From: Euperipatoides rowelli
Lineage: Eukaryota > Onychophora > Udeonychophora > Euonychophora > Peripatopsidae
NCBI GenBank assembly: GCA_003024985.2
Contig: PXIH01S0047545.1
Reading direction: 5' to 3' (one strand)
Length of the DNA: 11,849 bases
Under the pieces are notes generated by a model. That model was not told the origin of the DNA. It ran no database searches and worked only from the letters and a program-made list of their open reading frames with translations. The number at the start of each line of letters is the position of its first letter. Position 1 is the first letter of the stretch. Below are positions 7,411-11,849 of the stretch, piece by piece. A program made the translations under genes and the position numbers.

Positions 7411-8300
7411 CTACTTTGTACAAAAATTTGTTTGGTTAGAGAAGGAAAACCAAACATGAGTTTTCTGAGGATTGAAAACTGACCCCATCAAATGTGAGAA
7501 CTGGTACAATGCTTCAAATATCCTAGGTATGTTGACCCTCCCATTGACAAAGACCGTCAGGCCATCGACGTATGGCAAAACCGAGATGCTAATATTGAGG
7601 CCGGTATCCAAACACCATGTCCCAATGCACTTAACTCAACAATCAAACTGATAATATAGATGCCAATGATGTTGGTGCTTAAAGGGGTGCCCTGCATGAT
7701 CCCCCTCTTGACAGGCAAAGAATAGAAAAGGCACCCACATTGTTTAATAGATATTATGTTTGTTTGAAAGATAGTTAATTAGTCCTTTAGATAATGATGA
7801 CAACCCAAAATAATGCAGTATATGTGAGACCAAATAATCATGAGAAATGTAGTCAAACACCATGTTTTTGTCCAGAAACAGTATGGCCATATCCCTGAGC
7901 CTATGGTGCTTAACATAATGAAGGACTTGCTGGAACAAATTAATTAGGGTGTGAATGAAATGTGACATAATACCAAAATGAAAAGGTGAGAGACAAGATG
8001 TTAGCAGATGCTTCTACCTGTTGTTCAAAATCCATGCAAAATTCTTGCTGTCAAGATTTTGCACATTACTAGGCCTCAGGCAGGATAAAGCAAGCCTAGA
8101 GTCAAGTCCAAGGTCCCTCTTTCTGTGCAAAAGTAGATATGAATGGATGAAATGCTGATCAGAGAAATGCTATGTTAGCCAAAGATTGTAGCAACAAGTT
8201 TGGAATGAAAATATGGGCAAAAGGATTGAAAAATGAAATGGTGATTAGGTCCAGTCCAGGGGAGCTGTGCACATTCAACTGGGCCAAAGCATCCAAAATT
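7411..8300 (-). other. Reverse transcriptase domain of LINE B ORF2
   Basis: The RT opens with LNVHSSPGLDLITISFF near 8230-8290. LRPSNVQNLDSKNFAWILNN follows at about 8010-8080, a finger motif like LRPISLLN-YKIFAKILANR. Motif A is AILFLDKNMVFDYISHDYL, with catalytic Asp at 7870-7872. Motif B is KRGIMQGTPLSTN near 7660-7710, in a different frame. Motif C is YVDGLTVF: the second Asp of the YxDD box is Gly (GGC at 7561-7563, complement). A single transition from GAC explains this. NPQKT follows, as expected after motif C. Confidence 0.85.
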
Positions 8301-8769
8301 CCCTTGGAGGTAATAAGAAAGTTGTTATGAGAGAGAATATCCTGATGAATAGGAAAAGCAATATGTGTAGCATAACCGGTAGGCCTATCCCCAAAAGAGT
8401 CAAAACCTGAGCAAAAAAGGGTGTAAATGTGGTTCAACATATGAAGACGAGTAAGGTTGGTTGCTCCATCAAAAATAAAACTCACTGGAGGCATGGAGTG
8501 CTTGTTGAAGAAAATTGAAGTAGTCAAGGAGGATATTTTCTGTCTCAAAGCAGCAATCTTCTTATGCAAAACATACACCTGGTCCAAATACATATTTTGA
8601 GACAATGAGTTATGTTCTTTCTGACTTGTCCTAAAAAAAGGCCTGGTCAATATCAGTATTAATCATAGCACACATTAATGAATCCAAATCACCAACCTCC
8701 TGTGGACCAGTCACTGGGCACAAATATTATAAGCTATCAAAGCATTGACAAAACAAGGTTTTAAAAGTA

Positions 8770-9598
8770 TAATAATTTTCAATCATAAAATGTTGAAAAA
8801 GTGAAGAGATTGCATTCACATAAACATCTGTAAAAGACCAAGGCTTGAAATCCAAGTTCGGAGTGATAAAAGGGTGCCTCTGCAGGACTGAATAAAGGGG
8901 AAACCACAAAGATGCATCCAAGCCCAATGTTAACATCAACACAGCATGATCGGAAAAGGTGGTGAAAGAAATATTGAACTTCATAGAAGAGGTCAGACCA
9001 CAAGATATAAAAAGATAGTCCAACATGTAGCTGCAGTGAACAAATGAGTGGGTAAATGCTCCAAACCCTGCAAAGCAGCATTAACCATGGATAGCCTATC
9101 AAAAGTACTTTGAAAGAACTGATCAGTATTTAAGTCCTTATGGTTAAAATCCCCTCCCCATAATGATGAAATCACACCTAACAGGCAGAAAGAAGACCAG
9201 TTCAGTGAAAATCACCTTATTAGTGACCAACTGACTGGATACATAGTAAATGACAAGAATCATAACTTGAGCCTCATAAACCATCAATAAAATTTATTAG
9301 GTACCATGATGTAGCCTTCACAATGGAGAAATCTGATATCATGAGCCTCTTGGAAACCGATATCAAACCTCCCTGGCATGCCTTGGGGACATTTCCCTGA
9401 AACATATGAAACAAATTACTAAAAAATTTGAAATACCCACCACCCCACCCCCCTGATGGCCCAAAGCTTGATCTCCTGCACCAGACATACATCAATATTA
9501 TATAGCAGTAAAAAGGCCATGTGTGTCTTTCACTTTCTCTTTGTGTTCATACCCTGAATGTTTACAGACTTAAATTTTATATGCCTCATCTGTGCCAT
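8770..9598 (-). other. AP-endonuclease-like (EEP) domain of LINE B ORF2
   Basis: Motifs in order are FKSVNIQG (Asn), LVQEIKL (Glu), GNVPKACQGGLISVSKR, SSLWGGDFNHKD (Asp, Asn) and TFSDHAVLML (Asp, His). All the usual catalytic positions are therefore still readable. They sit in at least three frames: around 9500-9598, 9274-9495 and 8993-9175, with the SDH part in the 8727-9026 frame. Confidence 0.82.
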
Positions 9599-10052
9599 GG
9601 TAAAATAAAACAGGAGCAAAACAATATATCAGAGTTCCAAATAATACAGTGAGGCAAGAAAAAAAACAGGCAATACCCTACCAATGCCAAAGAAAAACAA
9701 TAAAAATACCCAGTGTGTGCCCAAATCCNCCCCCCCCCCCTTCCCATGAAAAAAATACAAAATACCCTTCAAAAGGCCATTGCTAAAAATCTGAATAGCT
9801 CATGACAAAAACAAATGACCCAAGCCCCAAATCCATAAAGGATTTGGGTAATTTAAGAAAACAATGCAAGAAAAACAGCTCTCTAAACAAAAATCAAACA
9901 TTATCAGTCTTAAGTTTTTTATAACCCTACTTAAAAATCCTGAAAACCCTTAGAATATTCAAGAATGGAATATTTTCATCCAAAATGTCAGAGGGAGACC
10001 ACTGACTAAAGTCCTTGTCCAATCCAGGTTGACTTGGAGGCTACAAAGGGTC
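9599..10052 (-). other. ORF1-ORF2 spacer of LINE B
   Basis: A 454-bp non-coding stretch between the ORF1 stop near 10053 and the ORF2 start at 9598. It is A-rich on the plus strand and interrupted by an 11-base C run next to an N at 9729. No reading frame of note. It corresponds in position to 3358-3871 of LINE A. Confidence 0.55.
9730..9745 (-). promoter_or_regulatory. G-tract in LINE B inter-ORF spacer
   Basis: On the element strand the tract is GGG, AA, then eleven G, followed by an N and two more G. Eleven G can just supply three more G3 runs with single-G loops, so a quadruplex is formally possible. The run length is doubtful because the adjacent base was not called. It occupies the same spacer as the stronger motif in LINE A, about 130 nt before ORF2. 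Confidence 0.4.
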
Positions 10053-10921
10053 CTACTTATAAGTGGGGCCTCCCAGAAGAGTCAGACCCAAAGAAGGTGA
10101 CATCTGAGATGGAAACAAGTCCTGGGAACCTTTCTTATCTGAAAGCTCTCCACAATCATGCATATCCACTTGTTGTACACCATCCATATGAGGTGGCAGA
10201 GGCAGCTGCAAATCCTGACTATAAGACTTCACACATCTATGGGGGGCATTCACCCATCCCCCACATAACCGCCTTACAAACAGCACACTTGCCAAAATGA
10301 CACTGCTTAATGTCATGTTCTGTTTCTTTACAATGGAAACAGGCCCTAAGCCTATTAGATGAGGAAACCCACCCTGAAGGACTTAATCGAATGAGGGTAA
10401 ATATTTAAACTCCACCCCATCATTCAGGGCAAGCATAACAGACACAAGAGTGGTGACAAATTCCATGACCTCAGCTAGCTTCCTATAGGTAGGCCTAATA
10501 GCAATTAAATTGCCATAATCCTGTAAAATTACATTGAGTTCAGTCAAGACAGTCCTTACAGGCATCCATAAGATTGAATTAACAAGATTAGAGTTCACAA
10601 CTACATTCGCATAAAACACAAAATTATCTTCAAAACGTGTAAATAACCTCCTAAACTCCACTAAAGCAGCAATAGTTTTGAATGCAATAAAATGGTATTG
10701 AGGGAGATGCAACCTGGTATACTCCTGAAAATGTTTAAAGAAGCCAAATGAATCCAATAAATCAATCAATAATTCCAATGAAAATGCTGCAGGTTAAAGA
10801 CAGCATCTGTTATGACAAAAATGTCTCAATCAGCTGTCACCATGGACTCGAAGTTTTGAAAACTTTTGATTATAGCTTCCTTATATTTGCTAACCATTTA
10901 AGAAGAAATTTGACTGTCCAT
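10053..10921 (-). pseudogene. LINE B ORF1 pseudogene: RNA-binding protein with zinc knuckle
   Basis: The longest frame, 10383-10778, encodes 131 residues with ILWMPV at 69-74 and DYGNLIAIRPT after it, matching the LINE A ORF1. Upstream in a shifted frame, YKEAIIKSFQNFESMVTAD then DIFVITD aligns with the LINE A stretch around FENFIENVIVNFRSY and VFVIVN. The start at 10921 (MDSQISS, an in-frame TAA, then MVSKYK) is chosen because it sits just before this alignable region. A further frameshift leads into the CCHC knuckle at 10300-10341 and then APHRCVKSYSQDL, ending in PTYK and a stop at 10053. The role would be RNA packaging in a live element; this copy cannot make the protein. Confidence 0.78.
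10300..10341 (-). other. CCHC zinc knuckle of LINE B ORF1
   Basis: CFHCKETEHDIKQC fits C-x2-C-x4-H-x4-C exactly, and CAVC follows after four residues as the start of a second cluster. It lies in a different frame from the 131-residue ORF1 fragment upstream. Confidence 0.85.
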
Positions 10922-11787
10922 CTTAATAATGCAAGAAAAAATAATTAGCAAAGTTCCAAAGGCCTGAATGCCACCACACAAAACTATATAACATGGCAAT
11001 ATGGGTAACATGATTAAGAGAATGTTCAAAAGTAAATCCAGTATTATGCCATAAAAGTTCAAAATAACAGCATTTGCTAAATAACTAACAGTGTGATGAT
11101 TGACCTCAAATAAGTACAAGCTTTCACTTGATAATATTCATAAATGCATATTATACAAGCATCAATGTAAAAAATGTATAAATATATCAAAATTTAAGAG
11201 AGATAAACCCCTGGCTGTCTGCTAATTGGCTAGGTGCTAGGTGTGGTACAAGTCATGATTTTTACTTTTACAAATACAATGGACTTTTCTTCTACTGATT
11301 CAATTTCTAACTTTTCAACTGAAAAGAAATTACAAGCAGGATATTGGAAGAAGTTTTGAGTGAATATTCAATTTTTGCAATTAATCGAAGTCAACTCCAG
11401 AGGCACAGATTGCCAATCATTTAACTGTGGTATGTGTCTACATCATCTTAGAGACAGTTAGGATATTGGTAANTAATCAGCAAATGATAGCTTCTAGCAT
11501 TAAGCCCTCATGAAACACATTACTATCCAGGTAACGATCAAGCCATTTACAAAAAAAATCTAACAAATTTTTTTTGGAAAATATTGACAGTTTGAAGCCT
11601 ACTAGTGAAGTTTGATAGAAATTATCTGTATATTAGGTCAAAACAGTGGTTGACAAAAACAAGTCAATTTGAGAATTTTGTAGTCATTACTGTATTAATA
11701 AATGAACACTTATTCTCATGCTCAAATCTCAAAAATTAATTTTCATTCACCCAAGCTTCCATCCCTTCCCCCACCATATGTCATAAA
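10922..11787. other. Right flank without recognisable gene
   Basis: About 870 bp of AT-rich DNA. The start may include the LINE B 5' UTR: a 73-codon minus-strand frame (10898-11119) is in phase with ORF1 but is hydrophobic and unlike anything I know. A single N lies at 11473. I see no gene, RNA gene or clear repeat in the remainder. Confidence 0.5.
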
Positions 11788-11849
11788 AATAGATAGATAG
11801 AAGAAGGGAGGGACGGATGGATGGACAGACATACAGACAGATAGATAGA
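11788..11849. repeat. Interrupted tetranucleotide microsatellite
   Basis: ATAGATAGATAG is followed by AAGAAGGGAGGGAC, then GGAT repeats, GACA/TACAGACA units and GATAGATAGA at the window edge. It is a compound (GATA)/(GGAT)/(GACA) array that continues past the end. Such arrays are common in animal genomes. Confidence 0.85.

Larger units (their letters stand above)
6393..9598 (-). pseudogene. LINE B ORF2 pseudogene: endonuclease plus reverse transcriptase
   Basis: A broken ORF2 of about 3.2 kb. The ATG at 9598 is chosen because it leads into HIKFKSVNIQG, the typical LINE endonuclease start; a stop comes 24 codons in, with LVQEIKL just after. The endonuclease (to about 8770), a linker ending in coiled-coil-like sequence (8500-8650), the RT (about 7411-8300), the thumb (7089-7457: RLQQDQSLLKGKPLSLLTKV, YYYVPH, QILWGS) and the tail (6727-6963, then the Cys/His motif) lie in shifting frames. 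The end, PFETIALLVVAVYGYS, resembles the LINE A end and supports the stop at 6393-6395. Beyond frame breaks, RT motif C has lost one catalytic Asp and a Cys of the C-terminal motif is a stop. Confidence 0.85.
5938..10921 (-). mobile_element. LINE B: decayed APE-type non-LTR retrotransposon, near full length
   Basis: On the minus strand the order is ORF1, spacer, ORF2 and 3' UTR, ending in a C-rich tract and nine A (5938-5946). That tail marks a plausible true 3' end, so the copy spans about 5 kb. The 5' limit is set only by the ORF1 start at 10921; a 5' UTR may extend further. It is related to LINE A throughout (ORF1 ILWMPV block, CCHC knuckle, CVKSY, RT motif B, thumb, C-terminal Cys/His motif) but clearly diverged, so the two are separate insertions from one lineage. 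Many frameshifts and stops make it inactive. No convincing target-site duplication was found. Confidence 0.88.

Noticed and set aside
8779-9102. 107-codon minus-strand frame
   Set aside because: Shadow of the endonuclease: the GGDFN and SDH motifs lie in the other frames.
10034-10300. 88-codon plus-strand frame
   Set aside because: Antisense to the LINE B ORF1 end; the zinc knuckle and CVKSY support the minus strand.
10853-10867. AAGTTTTGAAAACTT palindrome near the LINE B ORF1 start
   Set aside because: Falls inside alignable ORF1 coding sequence; a short AT-rich palindrome is expected by chance.
10748-10948. 66-codon plus-strand frame
   Set aside because: Antisense to the LINE B ORF1 N-terminus, which aligns with LINE A.
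11024-11034. TTCAAAAG in the right flank, matching TTCAAAAG next to the LINE B tail near 5923-5930, as a target-site duplication
   Set aside because: Only 8 AT-rich bases match, the bases between the 5' copy and the ORF1 start are unverified, and the sequence adjoining the A-tail (AGTATGAC) is not repeated.
1-11849. CRISPR array, tRNA, rRNA, bacterial operon or phage module
   Set aside because: No regularly spaced repeats, no cloverleaf or rRNA segments, no ribosome-binding sites and no compact gene layout.

Overview
The window reads as non-coding, transposon-rich, AT-rich eukaryotic DNA. I see no intact host gene, no tRNA or rRNA, no CRISPR array and no bacterial operon structure. The evidence is two long, decayed APE-type LINE (non-LTR) retrotransposons, both on the minus strand, plus an interrupted tetranucleotide microsatellite and scattered single Ns typical of a draft assembly. 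An animal host, probably an aquatic invertebrate, is my best guess, but the sequence does not settle it.

Layout, left to right: (1) 1-127, 3' UTR of LINE A, whose 3' end lies outside the window. (2) 128-3357, LINE A ORF2 (endonuclease, reverse transcriptase, C-terminal Cys/His motif), broken by several frameshifts; it contains a 95-bp exact duplication bracketed by Ns that looks like an assembly artefact. (3) 3358-3871, inter-ORF spacer with a strong G-quadruplex-type motif on the sense strand. (4) 3872-4676, LINE A ORF1. (5) 4770-4836, a compact, nearly perfect hairpin. (6) 4837-5937, about 1.1 kb without a recognisable gene. (7) 5938-6392, 3' UTR and A-tail of LINE B. (8) 6393-9598, LINE B ORF2. 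(9) 9599-10052, inter-ORF spacer, again with a G-tract. (10) 10053-10921, LINE B ORF1. (11) 10922-11787, unassigned flank. (12) 11788-11849, GATA/GACA/GGAT-type microsatellite.

The two LINEs belong to the same lineage. Their ORF1s share a region containing ILWMPV, then a CCHC zinc knuckle (C-x2-C-x4-H-x4-C) and a CVKSY block. Their ORF2s share a GIMQG(S/T)PLSTN reverse-transcriptase motif and a C-terminal C-x2-C-x7-H-x4-C arrangement like that of L1/Tx1-type elements. They are diverged in sequence and not recent copies of one another. In a live element ORF1 would coat the RNA, the endonuclease would nick the target, and the reverse transcriptase would copy the RNA into the nick. Here both copies are dead: frames are broken, and each RT has a different catalytic lesion (motif A Asp to Glu in LINE A, second Asp of motif C to Gly in LINE B).

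I did not find a clearly novel biological system. The observations most worth checking are the hairpin at 4770-4836, the shared inter-ORF G-tracts, the likely misassembly at 2830-3025, and the possibly unnamed LINE family.
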